Of a stretch of DNA of 64,000 nt, positions 10,174 to 19,041 are shown in pieces. Both the position numbers and the translations under genes were made by a program. The notes below the pieces were generated by a model. The model worked only from the letters and a program-made list of their open reading frames with translations, was not told the origin of the DNA and made no database searches. The first letter of the stretch is position 1. Every line of letters starts with the position of its first letter. The stretch lies in assembly GCF_001182745.1 (NCBI RefSeq), contig NZ_LN868939.1, positions 186,001 to 250,000 on the forward strand. The letters run 5' to 3'. The stretch comes from Nocardia farcinica. Lineage in GTDB: Bacteria > Actinomycetota > Actinomycetes > Mycobacteriales > Mycobacteriaceae.

Positions 10174-11195
10174 CAGAACGCACACCTTCCCGTGTCCTGG
10201 CCGCCGGGCATGTTCACCAGCAACGGTTTGCCGTCGGGTCCGTCGATGATGAAGTTCGTGGCACAGACGTAGAGGGCCAGGAACGAGCCGTAGGAGCCGA
10301 TGCGGATGAGCTTGCGGTAGGTCTCGGGCAGCCGCTCGATGACCCACTGCATGGTGTCCTCGCCCGCGTTCAGGTTGGTTGCCAGGCGGCCGGTCTGCTC
10401 GACGGTGTTGCGCAGATCGGGGCGGGCCTGGGCGAGCAGATCGGTGAGGTCACCGGTGGCGCCCGCGATCCGCGGGATCGCCGCACCGATCGGGTCGCGG
10501 TCCTGTGCCAGCCCGCTGACCAGGCGTTGCAGTTCGGTCAGGGTGGTGTCGAACTGCTCGCCGCGCTCGTCGATGGTGGCCAGCACGGTGTTGAGGTTGT
10601 CGATCACGCTGCCGATCAGCGCGTCGCGCTCGCCGAGGGTCTTGGCGAAGGAGCCGCCGCTGTCGAGCAACGACACCAGCGTGCCGCCCTGTCCCTGGAA
10701 CACCTGCAACAGCGCCTCGGTCAGGTCGTTCACCTGGCCGGGGTCGAGACCGCGCAGCAGCGGTTTGAACCCGCCGAGCAGCATGTCCAGATCGAGGGCC
10801 GGTGCGGTGCGCTCCTTGGGAATGGTGCCGCCCGCCTTCAGCACGTCGGCCGAGCCCGGCCCGTCGAGCAGTTCCAGGTAGCGGTCGCCGACCAGGTTCT
10901 CGTACTTGATCTGGGCCCGGGTGCTGGTGAGCAGCCGGTACTTGCGGTCGACGTCGAACTCGACGTGGGCCAGGTAGTCCTTGCCCACCTCCACCGAGGT
11001 CACCGAGCCGACCGGCACACCGGCGATGCGCACCTTCGCCCCGGGCAGGATGCCCGAGGAACTGGTGAACACCGCGTGGTAGCCGTGTTCCCGCGCGAAG
11101 CGCATCTGGCTGAACACGACGGCGAGACCGGCGAAGATCAGCGTCATCACCAGCGTGAAGATGGCCAGCTTGACCGTGGTCGCGGTGTTCCTCAC
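10173..11195 (-). CDS. mce4B: Mce family protein, MceB subunit
   Basis: 340 aa, GTG start overlapping the mce4A stop by four bases. TM anchor about 10-30; Mce domain about 37-115 (YHAVFTSSSGILPGAKVRIAGVPVGSV); helical region; C-terminal end with two Cys (YVCATNF and TGRCAF) common in MceB subunits and plausibly disulfide-linked outside the membrane. Second subunit of the presumed sterol transporter. Confidence 0.86.
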   Translation of the reverse strand: MRNTATTVKLAIFTLVMTLIFAGLAVVFSQMRFAREHGYHAVFTSSSGILPGAKVRIAGVPVGSVTSVEVGKDYLAHVEFDVDRKYRLLTSTRAQIKYENLVGDRYLELLDGPGSADVLKAGGTIPKERTAPALDLDMLLGGFKPLLRGLDPGQVNDLTEALLQVFQGQGGTLVSLLDSGGSFAKTLGERDALIGSVIDNLNTVLATIDERGEQFDTTLTELQRLVSGLAQDRDPIGAAIPRIAGATGDLTDLLAQARPDLRNTVEQTGRLATNLNAGEDTMQWVIERLPETYRKLIRIGSYGSFLALYVCATNFIIDGPDGKPLLVNMPGGQDTGRCAF

Positions 11196-12382
11196 GGCGC
11201 GCTCACCCCCGGCAGGCCGGCGAACAGCAGCTGGAACACCTTGGGTCCGTTGAACTTCAGCTCCATCGACGGCACGTACGGCCCGCCCTCGCTCGTGTCG
11301 GTGACGACGTAGTTCGCATGGCTGCCCGGTACCCGGTCGACCAGGCCCTCGCAGCGCGGGCCGCCGGTCGCGTTCACCTTCGGCAGGTCGTCGGGATAGG
11401 TGTAGGGCTCGGCGCCGAACATGAAGTTGGTGTTCATCGCGACGCCGGGCTGGTTGCCGCCGAACACCGCCTCGCCCACCGGCAGCAGATTCGCGACCGC
11501 GTTGATCATGCAGTTCAGGCCCGGCGCGTATTCGTCGAGCAGTGCCGTGGTCGGTCGCAGCAGATCCAGTGCGGTGCCGAGGTTCTGCTCGTTCTCCCGC
11601 AGCACCGACCCGGTGGTGTCGGCCAGCCCGGTGAGGTTGGCGAGCATGTCGTCCAGGCTGCTCTGTTCGTCGACGAGGGTCTGGCTGGTGACCACCGCGT
11701 TGTCCACGGTGCGCAGTAGATCACCGACGGTGTCGGCGTACAGGTGCGACACGTCGGCGGTCGCGCGCAGATCCTCGCGCAGCGTCGGCAGGGTGGGGTT
11801 CATCTCGCGCAGGTACACGTCCAGATCGGCCAGCAGCGTGCCCAGGGTCTGGCCGCGGCCCTGCAATGCCTGGCCCAGCGCCGCCAGCGTGGCGTTGAGC
11901 TTCTGCGGTTCGAGTTTGGCCAGCACATCGGACAGGTGCTGGAACAGCGTGTTGAACTCGACGGTGACCTGCTCGGCGACCACGGTCGCGCCGGGCCGCA
12001 GCGAATCCGAGGACGGCACCTGCGGCACAACGAAATTGACGTACTTGGCGCCGAACACCGTGGTGGACCTGATGTCCACGCCCGCGTTGGCGGGCACCAG
12101 CTTCAGTTTCTCGGGGTCGAGTGCCAGCTCCAGCGTGGCGCCGTTCTCGTCCTGGCGCACCGCGGCGACCTTGCCGATCTCCACGCCACGCACCTTCACC
12201 TTGGCGTCGGGGTCGAGCACCAGACCGCTGCGCGGTGCCTGCACCAGCACCGTCGCGGTCCTGGTGAAACCGCCGACGAACATGGTCAACGCGACCGCGA
12301 CGATCGCGACCAGCGCGAGCACCATCGCCAGCCCGGCCAGTTTGAGGCCGAGCGCATCGCGTAACTGCTTGGAATCCGCCAT
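11192..12382 (-). CDS. mce4A: Mce family protein, MceA subunit
   Basis: 396 aa. N-terminal TM helix about 14-38, Mce domain about 43-120 (VLVQAPRSGLVLDPDAKVKVRGVEIGKV), a long helical section, and a C-terminal globular part with conserved LNCMINA and GGPRCEGL Cys. In mycobacteria Mce4A takes part in cholesterol import. The gene follows yrbE4B by 12 bases. Confidence 0.86.
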   Translation of the reverse strand: MADSKQLRDALGLKLAGLAMVLALVAIVAVALTMFVGGFTRTATVLVQAPRSGLVLDPDAKVKVRGVEIGKVAAVRQDENGATLELALDPEKLKLVPANAGVDIRSTTVFGAKYVNFVVPQVPSSDSLRPGATVVAEQVTVEFNTLFQHLSDVLAKLEPQKLNATLAALGQALQGRGQTLGTLLADLDVYLREMNPTLPTLREDLRATADVSHLYADTVGDLLRTVDNAVVTSQTLVDEQSSLDDMLANLTGLADTTGSVLRENEQNLGTALDLLRPTTALLDEYAPGLNCMINAVANLLPVGEAVFGGNQPGVAMNTNFMFGAEPYTYPDDLPKVNATGGPRCEGLVDRVPGSHANYVVTDTSEGGPYVPSMELKFNGPKVFQLLFAGLPGVSAP

Positions 12383-12394
12383 GTCCCTACTCGT

Positions 12395-13246
12395 CTACCC
12401 GGAGAGGTTGAAGTTGCCGGAGGTGCCGTAGATGGCCAGCGACATCAGCAGCGTCACGGTGACCACCGCGACCAGCGAGGCCCGCACCGCGTTACCGACC
12501 GCGACCCCGACGCCCACCGGACCACCCGCGGCGAAATAGCCGTAGTAGGTGTGGATCATCATGACCGCCAGCGCCATCAGGATCGCCTGCGCGAAGGACC
12601 ACAGGATGTCGCTGGGGATGAGGAACGTCGAGAAGTAGTGGTCGTAGACGCCGGCCGACTGCCCGTAGATGACCACCGTGGCGAAGCGCGCGGCGAAGAA
12701 CGAGGCGATCACCGCCAGCGCGTACAGCGGCACGATCGCGATCATCCCGGCCAGCACCCTGGTGCCGATGAGGTACGGCACCGGCCGGATGGCCATCGTC
12801 TCGAGCGCGTCGATCTCCTCGGAGACCCGCATCGCGCCCAGTTGCGCGGTCGAACCCGCCCCGATGGTCGCGGCCAGGCCGATGCCGGAGATCACCGGCG
12901 CCGCGATGCGCACGTTGAGGAAGGCGGAGAAGAAGCCGGTCAGCGCCTCGACGCCGATGTTGCCCAGCGAGCTGTAGCCCTGCACGGCGATGGTGCCGCC
13001 GGAGAACAGCGTCAGGAACCCGACGATCACCACCGTGCCGCCGATCACCGCCAGCGCACCGGTGCCCATGCTGATCTCGGCGATCAGCCGGATGGTCTCG
13101 GTGCGGTAGTGCATCAGTGCCCGGGGGATCGAGGCCAGCGCCTGGGCGTAGAACACCGCGTGCTTGCCCACCGAGTCGAGCGAATCCGACATGCGCCGGA
13201 CCCGGCGCACCGCCCGGGGGAAGCGGGACTGGATCACGAAGGCCAT
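12395..13246 (-). CDS. yrbE4B: YrbE/MlaE family permease, YrbEB
   Basis: Integral membrane permease half of the Mce ABC-type importer, 283 aa with about five hydrophobic helices. It has the MlaE family signature around residue 125 (GAGSTAQLGAMRVSEEIDALE), the loop that contacts the ATPase (MceG/Mkl, encoded elsewhere). The start codon lies four bases after the yrbE4A stop. Confidence 0.88.
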   Translation of the reverse strand: MAFVIQSRFPRAVRRVRRMSDSLDSVGKHAVFYAQALASIPRALMHYRTETIRLIAEISMGTGALAVIGGTVVIVGFLTLFSGGTIAVQGYSSLGNIGVEALTGFFSAFLNVRIAAPVISGIGLAATIGAGSTAQLGAMRVSEEIDALETMAIRPVPYLIGTRVLAGMIAIVPLYALAVIASFFAARFATVVIYGQSAGVYDHYFSTFLIPSDILWSFAQAILMALAVMMIHTYYGYFAAGGPVGVGVAVGNAVRASLVAVVTVTLLMSLAIYGTSGNFNLSG

Positions 13247-13250
13247 CGCG

Positions 13251-14015
13251 TCACCGCACCGTGAACTTGATGCCGACCGCGGTGACCACGACGTTCACCA
13301 CGAACAGGGCCATGAAGGCGAAGACGACGGTCTGGTTCACCGCATCACCGACACTCTTGGGACCGCCTTTGACGTTGAGCCCGAGATAGCAGGCCACCAG
13401 TCCGGCGATGAGCCCGAACAAGCCCGCCTTCACCTCGGAGATGATCAGCTCGGGCAGGTGGGTGAGCAGCGTGATGCCGTTGACGAAGGCGCCGGGGTTC
13501 ACGTCCTGCAGGTACACCGAGAACAGGAAGCCGCCGACGATGCCGATGGTGCACACCAGGCTGTTGAGCATGAGCGCGACGAACATCGAGGCGAGCACGC
13601 GCGGCACCACCAGGCGCTGGACCGGGTTGATGCCGAGCACCCGCATCGCGTCGATCTCCTCGCGGATGGTGCGGGCGCCGAGATCGGCGCAGATCGCGGT
13701 GGCACCCGCGCCCGCCACGATCAGCACCGTGACGATGGGACCCACCTGGGTGACGGCGCCGAACGCGGCGCCCGCGCCGCTGAGATCGGCGGCGCCGATC
13801 TCACGCAGCAGGATGTTCAGCGTGAAGCTCACCAGCACGGTGAACGGGATCGCGACCAGCAGGGTCGGCACGATGGAGACTCGTGCGATGAACCAGGACT
13901 GATCGATGAACTCACGCGCTTGGAAGGGCCTGCGGACGCTCGCCCGGGCGACGTCGGCGGAGAGTTCGAAGAACCCGCCGACCGCCCGTAACGGGACAGC
14001 AAGGACCTCGTTCAT
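13251..14015 (-). CDS. yrbE4A: YrbE/MlaE family permease, YrbEA
   Basis: First gene of the mce4 operon, 254 aa. I chose the ATG beginning MNEVLAVPLRAVGG because a strong GGAGG ribosome site lies about seven bases upstream; an ATG nine codons earlier would place that site inside the gene. About five TM helices and the MlaE signature GAGATAICADLGARTIREEIDAM. With YrbE4B it forms the membrane pore under the Mce tunnel. Two KstR-like sites lie upstream. Confidence 0.87.
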   Translation of the reverse strand: MNEVLAVPLRAVGGFFELSADVARASVRRPFQAREFIDQSWFIARVSIVPTLLVAIPFTVLVSFTLNILLREIGAADLSGAGAAFGAVTQVGPIVTVLIVAGAGATAICADLGARTIREEIDAMRVLGINPVQRLVVPRVLASMFVALMLNSLVCTIGIVGGFLFSVYLQDVNPGAFVNGITLLTHLPELIISEVKAGLFGLIAGLVACYLGLNVKGGPKSVGDAVNQTVVFAFMALFVVNVVVTAVGIKFTVR

Positions 14016-14091
14016 CCGCGATCCTCCTTGGTCGTTCAGCACGTACTGCGCACGGCACGACCAACCGCCGTGGCCGCACCGCCACCATGAT

Positions 14092-14105
14092 TAGAACATG
14101 TTCAC
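14092..14105. promoter_or_regulatory. KstR-like operator upstream of yrbE4A-mce4
   Basis: TAGAACATGTTCAC keeps the palindromic core AACATGTT and departs from TnnAACnnGTTnnA only at the last base. It lies 77 bases upstream of the yrbE4A start, where a repressor site for the transport operon is expected. KstR is the TetR-type sterol-CoA-responsive repressor of mycobacteria and rhodococci; its gene is not in this window. Confidence 0.7.
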
Positions 14106-14169
14106 AGGATAATTGTGAGCTTTCGACCACTTTTTACCTGCATTTTTTCTAATGCCCGTCCGCCAAATT

Positions 14170-14183
14170 TGGAACACGTGCCA
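14170..14183. promoter_or_regulatory. second KstR-like operator upstream of mce4
   Basis: TGGAACACGTGCCA matches TnnAACnnGTTnnA except G for the last T of GTT. It is 78 bases from the first site. The rest of the 413-base gap between yrbE4A and hsd4A holds no convincing gene. Confidence 0.5.
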
Positions 14184-14412
14184 GAAGCTGATGCGCGGCA
14201 GCTTTGTGAGCCGCCACACATAGCCGGACACACATGTCTACCAAGTGCCGGACCCATGATCAACAATTGGACATCCGATCAGTTGCGGCCGGAAACGTCG
14301 GCCGCCCACACCCGCGGAAGCGGGCGCCGCGCGCCTGCCCGACGGCGTTTCCACCGACCGGCCGAAGCGCCGCCGCGGCCATCCGCCGCCGCCTCTCCGC
14401 GGGTGCCGATCC

Positions 14413-14440
14413 GCTCAGCCGAGTTCGCTCAGCCGAGTTC
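14413..14440. repeat. 14-bp tandem duplication spanning the hsd4A stop codon
   Basis: GCTCAGCCGAGTTC occurs twice head to tail. One copy is the last codons and stop of hsd4A; the other lies just downstream. A recent slip duplication is likely, without effect on the protein. Confidence 0.8.
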
Positions 14441-15334
14441 GGTCAGCGCGGACGCCGAGAACGTCCGCCCCGCCGGCCGGTCGGCGAAATAGCCGCTCAG
14501 CGTGCTCGCCAGTTCCGTTGCGTCCCACGCTTCGCCGGCCGCGTCGAAGCGCTGCTCGACCACCGGCGCCGCCATCAGGGCGACCATCGGCCCGTAGACG
14601 ACGAACAACTGCCCGCTCACCGCCTCCGCCGCCGGCGAGGCGAGGTAGGCGACCAACCGCGCGACATGGTCCGGCGAGAGCGGATCGATCCCACCCTCGG
14701 GCGCGTCGCTGAACACGGCCGCCGTCATCGCGGTGCGCGCCCGCGGCGCGATCGCGTTGGCGCGCACGCCGTAGCGGCTCAGCGCCCGCGCGGCCGAGAG
14801 GGTCAGCGCGGTGATGCCCGCCTTGGCCGCCCCGTAGTTGGCCTGCCCCTCCGGCCCGAGCAGCCCGGCCTCGGAGGAGGTGTTGATCAACCGGCCGTAG
14901 ACCGGCGCGCCCGCCTCCTTCGACTTGGCCCGCCAGTAGGCGGCGGCGTTGCGCGTCAGCAGGAAATGCCCGCGCAGGTGCACCGCGACGACGGCGTCGA
15001 ATTCCTCGTCGGACATGTTGAACAGCATCCGGTCGCGGGTGATGCCCGCGTTGTTGACCACGATGTCGACACTGCCGAACGATTCCTGCGCGGTGCGGAT
15101 CATCGCATCGGCGGTGGCCCGCTCGGCGATGCTGCCCGCGACGAACTCGGCCTTGGCGCCGCGGGCACGGATCTCGGCCATGGTCTCGGCCACCGCGTCG
15201 TTCTCGGCCAGGTCGTTGACCACCACCGCGGCACCCGCCGCTGCCAGCGCCAGCGCCTCGGCCTTGCCGAGCCCCGCACCGGCGCCGGTCACCAGGGCCA
15301 CGCGGCCCGCCAAGCTCAGATTACTTTCGCTCAC
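14429..15334 (-). CDS. hsd4A: short-chain dehydrogenase Hsd4A (steroid side-chain 17-beta-hydroxyacyl-type dehydrogenase)
   Basis: 301 aa from the GTG beginning VSESNLSLAG. NAD(P) motif TGAGAGLG near residue 17, NNAG, and active site Ser...YGAAK. Actinobacterial Hsd4A oxidises 3-hydroxyacyl-CoA steroid intermediates during side-chain beta-oxidation and shows 17-beta-hydroxysteroid activity. The position matches the same gene next to yrbE4A in M. tuberculosis (Rv3502c). The start lies 12 bases from a KstR-like site with no Shine-Dalgarno sequence, which suggests a leaderless mRNA. Confidence 0.85.
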   Translation of the reverse strand: MSESNLSLAGRVALVTGAGAGLGKAEALALAAAGAAVVVNDLAENDAVAETMAEIRARGAKAEFVAGSIAERATADAMIRTAQESFGSVDIVVNNAGITRDRMLFNMSDEEFDAVVAVHLRGHFLLTRNAAAYWRAKSKEAGAPVYGRLINTSSEAGLLGPEGQANYGAAKAGITALTLSAARALSRYGVRANAIAPRARTAMTAAVFSDAPEGGIDPLSPDHVARLVAYLASPAAEAVSGQLFVVYGPMVALMAAPVVEQRFDAAGEAWDATELASTLSGYFADRPAGRTFSASALTELG

Positions 15335-15345
15335 CGGGCCGACTT

Positions 15346-15360
15346 TAGAACGTGTTCCTA
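15346..15360. promoter_or_regulatory. KstR-like operator upstream of hsd4A
   Basis: TAGAACGTGTTCCTA lies between the fdxD stop and the hsd4A GTG. Read on the minus strand, its inner edge gives a TAAAGT -10-like hexamer seven bases before the start codon, so operator and promoter appear to overlap. Confidence 0.68.
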
Positions 15361-15378
15361 CAGAACGGCAAGCATCGC

Positions 15379-15567
15379 TCACAGAAGTTTGAGCGCGGCC
15401 TTCGGGCATTGCGCCACGGCGTCCTCGACTTCGGCGCGACGATCGGCGGGCACCTCGTCGGCGAGAATGTGCAACTGGTCGTCGTCGTCGAGTTCGAACA
15501 CGTCGGGGGCGAATCCGACGCAGATTCCGTTCGCTTCGCACTGGTCGAGATCGACGCTGACCTTCAT
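15379..15567 (-). CDS. fdxD: small ferredoxin (3Fe-4S/4Fe-4S type)
   Basis: 62 aa. Cluster ligands appear as C10-x5-C16 (CEANGIC) with a late CP pair (AQCPKAAL), the pattern of single-cluster ferredoxins that serve P450s and related monooxygenases. It sits between hsd4A and chsE4 as fdxD (Rv3503c) does in M. tuberculosis. A likely client is CYP125 encoded at 30922, but that pairing is inferred. Confidence 0.85.
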   Translation of the reverse strand: MKVSVDLDQCEANGICVGFAPDVFELDDDDQLHILADEVPADRRAEVEDAVAQCPKAALKLL

Positions 15568-15654
15568 GAGAACTCCTTTACACCCGACTCGGACGCCAGC
15601 CTACAAGCCGAGGCGGGCGCGAACGCACGCATCGGCCGGATTCACCTCCAATAC

Positions 15655-15668
15655 TGGAACATGTTTCA
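15655..15668. promoter_or_regulatory. KstR-like operator, fdxD/chsE4 divergent promoter
   Basis: TGGAACATGTTTCA fits TnnAACnnGTTnnA at every fixed base. It sits in the gap between divergent fdxD and chsE4 and could control both. Confidence 0.75.
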
Positions 15669-15722
15669 GTCGATATGCAATCATCGGGTCAATCGACTGC
15701 CGCCACGACACGAGGTCACGCC

Positions 15723-16916
15723 ATGCGCATCGCGTACACGCCGCAACAAGAGGAGCTCCGCGCGGAGCTGCGCGACTACTTCGCGCGCCTGATCACCCCG
15801 GAACGCCGGGCCGCGCTCAGTGCCACCACCGGCGAGTACGGCCAGGGCAACGTCTACCGCGAGGTCGTGCGCGAGATGGGCCGCGACGGCTGGCTGGCGC
15901 TGGGCTGGCCCAAGGAGTTCGGCGGCCAGGACCGCCCCACCATGGATCAGCTGATCTTCACCGACGAGGCCGCCATCGCCGGCGCGCCGGTGCCGTTCCT
16001 GACCATCAACTCGGTCGCACCGACGATCATGCACTACGGCAGCGAGGAGCAGAAACGCTTCTTCCTGCCCAAGATCGCCGCCGGTGAGCTGCACTTCGCC
16101 ATCGGCTACTCCGAGCCGGGGGCGGGCACCGATCTCGCCTCGCTGCGCACCACCGCGGTCCGCGACGGCGACGAGTACGTGATCAACGGCCAGAAGATGT
16201 GGACCAGCCTCATCGCCTACGCCGACTACGTGTGGCTGGCGGTGCGCACCGACCCGAATGCCAAGAAGCACAAGGGCATCAGCATGCTCATCGTGCCCAC
16301 CGACGCCGAGGGCTTCTCCTGGACCCCGGTGCACACCATGGCGGGCCCCGACACCAGCGCGACCTACTACCAGGACGTGCGGGTGCCGGTGAGCTCGCTG
16401 GTCGGGCAGGAGAACGGCGGCTGGGCGCTGATCACCAACCAGCTCAACCACGAACGGGTCGCGCTGACCTCGGCGGGGTCGCTGCTGACCGGCCTACAGC
16501 AGACCGTGGAGTGGGCCAGGACCACCAAGGCCGCCGACGGCAGCCGGGTCATCGACCGGGAATGGGTGCGGGTGAACCTGGCCAAGGTGCACGCCAAGGT
16601 CGAGTACCTCAAGCTGCTGAACTGGGAGATCGCCAGCCGCGCCGATCAGGGCGGTGCGGCCGCCCCGCGCCCGTGGGACGCCTCCACCTGCAAGGTGTAC
16701 GGCACCGAACTGGCCACCGAGGCCTACCGGCTGCTGATGGAGGTGCTCGGGCCGCAGGCCTACCTGCGCCAGGACTCCGTCGGCGCCGAACTGCGCGGGC
16801 GGCTGGAACGCCTGCACCGCGCCGCCCTGATCCTGACCTTCGGCGGCGGCACCAACGAGGTCCAGCGCGACATCATCGCCATGACCGCGCTGCGCCAGCC
16901 CGCGGCCGCCCGCTGA
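15723..16916 (+). CDS. chsE4: acyl-CoA dehydrogenase ChsE4 (FadE26-like), sterol side chain
   Basis: 397 aa starting MRIAYTPQQEEL. Full acyl-CoA dehydrogenase fold: N-terminal helices, middle strand domain (GYSEPGAGTDLASL and GQKMWTS), C-terminal helical domain (FGGGTNEVQRDIIA). In M. tuberculosis ChsE4 pairs with ChsE5 as a heterotetramer that dehydrogenates the CoA ester of the intact C8 cholesterol side chain. The adjacent partner gene and fdxD/hsd4A neighbours match Rv3502c-Rv3505. An earlier ATG in frame adds 16 residues but overlaps the promoter region. Confidence 0.88.
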   Translation: MRIAYTPQQEELRAELRDYFARLITPERRAALSATTGEYGQGNVYREVVREMGRDGWLALGWPKEFGGQDRPTMDQLIFTDEAAIAGAPVPFLTINSVAPTIMHYGSEEQKRFFLPKIAAGELHFAIGYSEPGAGTDLASLRTTAVRDGDEYVINGQKMWTSLIAYADYVWLAVRTDPNAKKHKGISMLIVPTDAEGFSWTPVHTMAGPDTSATYYQDVRVPVSSLVGQENGGWALITNQLNHERVALTSAGSLLTGLQQTVEWARTTKAADGSRVIDREWVRVNLAKVHAKVEYLKLLNWEIASRADQGGAAAPRPWDASTCKVYGTELATEAYRLLMEVLGPQAYLRQDSVGAELRGRLERLHRAALILTFGGGTNEVQRDIIAMTALRQPAAAR

Positions 16917-16953
16917 CCGCCGCCCGCCGAGACTCGGAAAGGTAGACGACACC

Positions 16954-18057
16954 ATGGACTTCACTCCCACCGAGGGCCAGCTCGATCTGGGCACGCTGAC
17001 CGGCGAGGTGTGCGGCAAGCTGGTCACCGCGGACCGGTTGCGCGAACTCGACACCGCGGGCCGGTTCGACGAACCGCTGTGGGCGGCGCTGGCCGAAACC
17101 GGCATCCTCGCCGCCACCCTGCCCGAGGAGGTGGACGGTGGCGGCCTCGGCCCGCTGGAGCAGGCGGCGGTACTGCGCGAACTGGGCAAGTCGGTGGCCG
17201 CGGTCCCCTACCTGTGGTCGGTGGTGGTCGGTGCGGGCGCGCTCGCGCGCTTCGGCTCGGCCGAGCAGCGGGAGTGGGCGCGCCGGGCCGGGGCGGGCAG
17301 CGTCGTGCTCACCGCCGCACTGGCCGAGGACCACAACTACGAGCCCACCGCCCCCGCGACCGTCGCCGTGGAACGCGACGGCACCTGGCGGCTGACCGGC
17401 GCCAAGACCACCGTCGCCTACGCCGACCGCGCCGCGCGCATCCTGGTGCCCGCCACCGTCTCCGGCGCCACCGGCGTGTTCCTGGTCGACCCGGCCGCCG
17501 CGGGTGTGCGGATCAGCCAGCAGGAGGTGGTCGACTTCAGCGCCGAATCAGCCGTCGAATTCGCCGACACCCCCGCGGAGTTGGTGGGCACCCTCGCCGA
17601 GGGCGGCGACATCCTGGACTGGCTGCTCACCCGCGCCTGGTTCGGCCTGGCCGCCCAGCAGCTGGGCACCCTGGAGCAGGCACTGGACCTGGTGGCCGGA
17701 TACGCGCGCGAACGCGAGCAGTTCGGCAAGGCCATCGGCAGCTTCCAGGCCGTCGCGCAGCGCCTGGCCGACGCCTACATCGACGTGCAGGGTCTGCGGC
17801 TGGCCGTCACCCAGGCGGCATGGCGACTGGCCGAGGGCCTGTCCGCCGCCGAGGCCGTGCACACCGCCAAGTTCTGGGCCGCCGACGCCGGGCATCGGGT
17901 CGCGCACACCGTCGTGCACATCCACGGCGGGGTCGGCATCGACCGCGACCACATCGTGCACAACTACTTCACCGCCGCCAAGCACAACGAGTTCGCGCTC
18001 GGCGGGGCCACCGATCACCTGCGCGCGTTGGGCGCGCTGCTGGCGGATCCGGCCTGA
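16954..18057 (+). CDS. chsE5: acyl-CoA dehydrogenase ChsE5 (FadE27-like)
   Basis: 367 aa, 37 bases after chsE4 with a GAAAGG-type ribosome site. It shows N-terminal MDFTPTEGQLDL, a shortened middle domain, and the C-terminal helices with EREQFGKAIGSFQAVAQRLAD and HIHGGVGIDRDH. Partner of ChsE4; in these heteromers each subunit supplies part of one FAD site. The pair performs the first side-chain dehydrogenation of cholesterol. Confidence 0.87.
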   Translation: MDFTPTEGQLDLGTLTGEVCGKLVTADRLRELDTAGRFDEPLWAALAETGILAATLPEEVDGGGLGPLEQAAVLRELGKSVAAVPYLWSVVVGAGALARFGSAEQREWARRAGAGSVVLTAALAEDHNYEPTAPATVAVERDGTWRLTGAKTTVAYADRAARILVPATVSGATGVFLVDPAAAGVRISQQEVVDFSAESAVEFADTPAELVGTLAEGGDILDWLLTRAWFGLAAQQLGTLEQALDLVAGYAREREQFGKAIGSFQAVAQRLADAYIDVQGLRLAVTQAAWRLAEGLSAAEAVHTAKFWAADAGHRVAHTVVHIHGGVGIDRDHIVHNYFTAAKHNEFALGGATDHLRALGALLADPA

Positions 18058-18088
18058 GCCCTCGGCTCCGCCCACACACACACGGCTC

Positions 18089-18117
18089 GGCCCCCACCGG
18101 AACAACCGGCGGGGGCC
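18089..18117. terminator. bidirectional terminator hairpin
   Basis: GGCCCCCACCGG, loop AACAA, CCGGCGGGGGCC: a 12-base stem with one mismatch in the 79-base gap between convergent chsE5 and the thioesterase-like gene. Confidence 0.7.
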
Positions 18118-18136
18118 GTCTCGTGTGGGCCGGGGG

Positions 18137-18928
18137 TCAGGCTCCGGAGAAGTCGACCTGCGCCGCGGGATTGGCCAGCGCCGTCACCACGCAGGCGCCG
18201 AAGAACCCGTCCCGGTCGAACAGCGTCGCGTTGCCCACCGCGACACCGTCGGTACTGAAATGGTTCTCCGCCTGCACGCCGATCGCACCGTGCGGCAGCC
18301 TGCTCATGGTCAGGGTGAGGTCGGCGTTGATGAAGCCGACGCCGCGGTCGCCCCAGTGGGTCATCATGCTGGTGGATTCGCCGATCGTGGCCGCGGCCGC
18401 GAGCGGGCTGGGCGGCTCGCCCAGGATCACCGGGATCGGCTGCTGGAAGTTGCGTTTGCGTTCGGCGTTCTGGTGTTCGCTCAACCGCGCCGACCAGCCG
18501 GTCGTGTCGGTGTGCCACAGATGCGAGATCGAACCGTCGAGCAGTTCGGCCGGCGGCAGGTCCGGGCGCTCCTGACGGGTCCACACCCGGCCCGGCGGCT
18601 GCGCGGAGGGGCGGAGGAACACCGCGGTCGCGCGGGCGACGGCCCGGCCTTCCTGGAGCAGTTCGGCGTCGGCGACGGCGATGCGTGTCCCGCGGCGCAC
18701 CTCGGTGGTGGTCACCTCGAGGGGCTTGCGCAGCGTGGGGCGGAACAGGTCCACGGTGAGCCGAGCCGGGATGAACCCGTCGGGCCGGTGCGCCGATTCC
18801 AGCGCGCCGCCGAGCAGACCGCAGATCGCCGGACCGTTCACCATGTCCGGCGACCACGCGCTGACCGCCATCGGCAGTGCCTCGAAACCGCGCTCGGTGC
18901 GCTCGAAGAAGGCCAACGGGATATCCAT
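18137..18928 (-). CDS. thioesterase-like (double hotdog) superfamily protein
   Basis: 263 aa from the ATG beginning [15 protein letters not shown]; an in-frame ATG 18 codons upstream is possible but has a weaker context. Two hotdog-like halves are visible: [20 protein letters not shown] with [25 protein letters not shown], then [22 protein letters not shown]. This TesB-like plan hydrolyses or binds acyl-CoA. Placed between chsE5 and fadD19, it may release stalled sterol-CoA esters, but no KstR-like site is seen and no substrate is shown. Confidence 0.65.
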   Translation of the reverse strand: MDIPLAFFERTERGFEALPMAVSAWSPDMVNGPAICGLLGGALESAHRPDGFIPARLTVDLFRPTLRKPLEVTTTEVRRGTRIAVADAELLQEGRAVARATAVFLRPSAQPPGRVWTRQERPDLPPAELLDGSISHLWHTDTTGWSARLSEHQNAERKRNFQQPIPVILGEPPSPLAAAATIGESTSMMTHWGDRGVGFINADLTLTMSRLPHGAIGVQAENHFSTDGVAVGNATLFDRDGFFGACVVTALANPAAQVDFSGA

Positions 18929-18984
18929 GTCTGCGAGGCTACGGTGCTGCCGTAACGGTTGGTTCGCCAGGGTGCGCGCCACCG

Positions 18985-19021
18985 CGACCGACCCGCCACC
19001 TGGTCGGCGACGGGTCGGTCG
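18985..19021 (-). terminator. terminator hairpin downstream of fadD19
   Basis: CGACCGACCCG and CGGGTCGGTCG form an 11-base perfect stem with a 15-base loop, 21 bases past the fadD19 stop and before the next gene on the same strand. Confidence 0.65.
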
Positions 19022-19041
19022 GCGTCACGGGTGGCAGTTGC

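Noticed and set aside
14234..15700. Plus-strand frame through the mce4/hsd4A gap
   Set aside because: Antisense to hsd4A and fdxD with no start site or family; the gap is better explained by operators.
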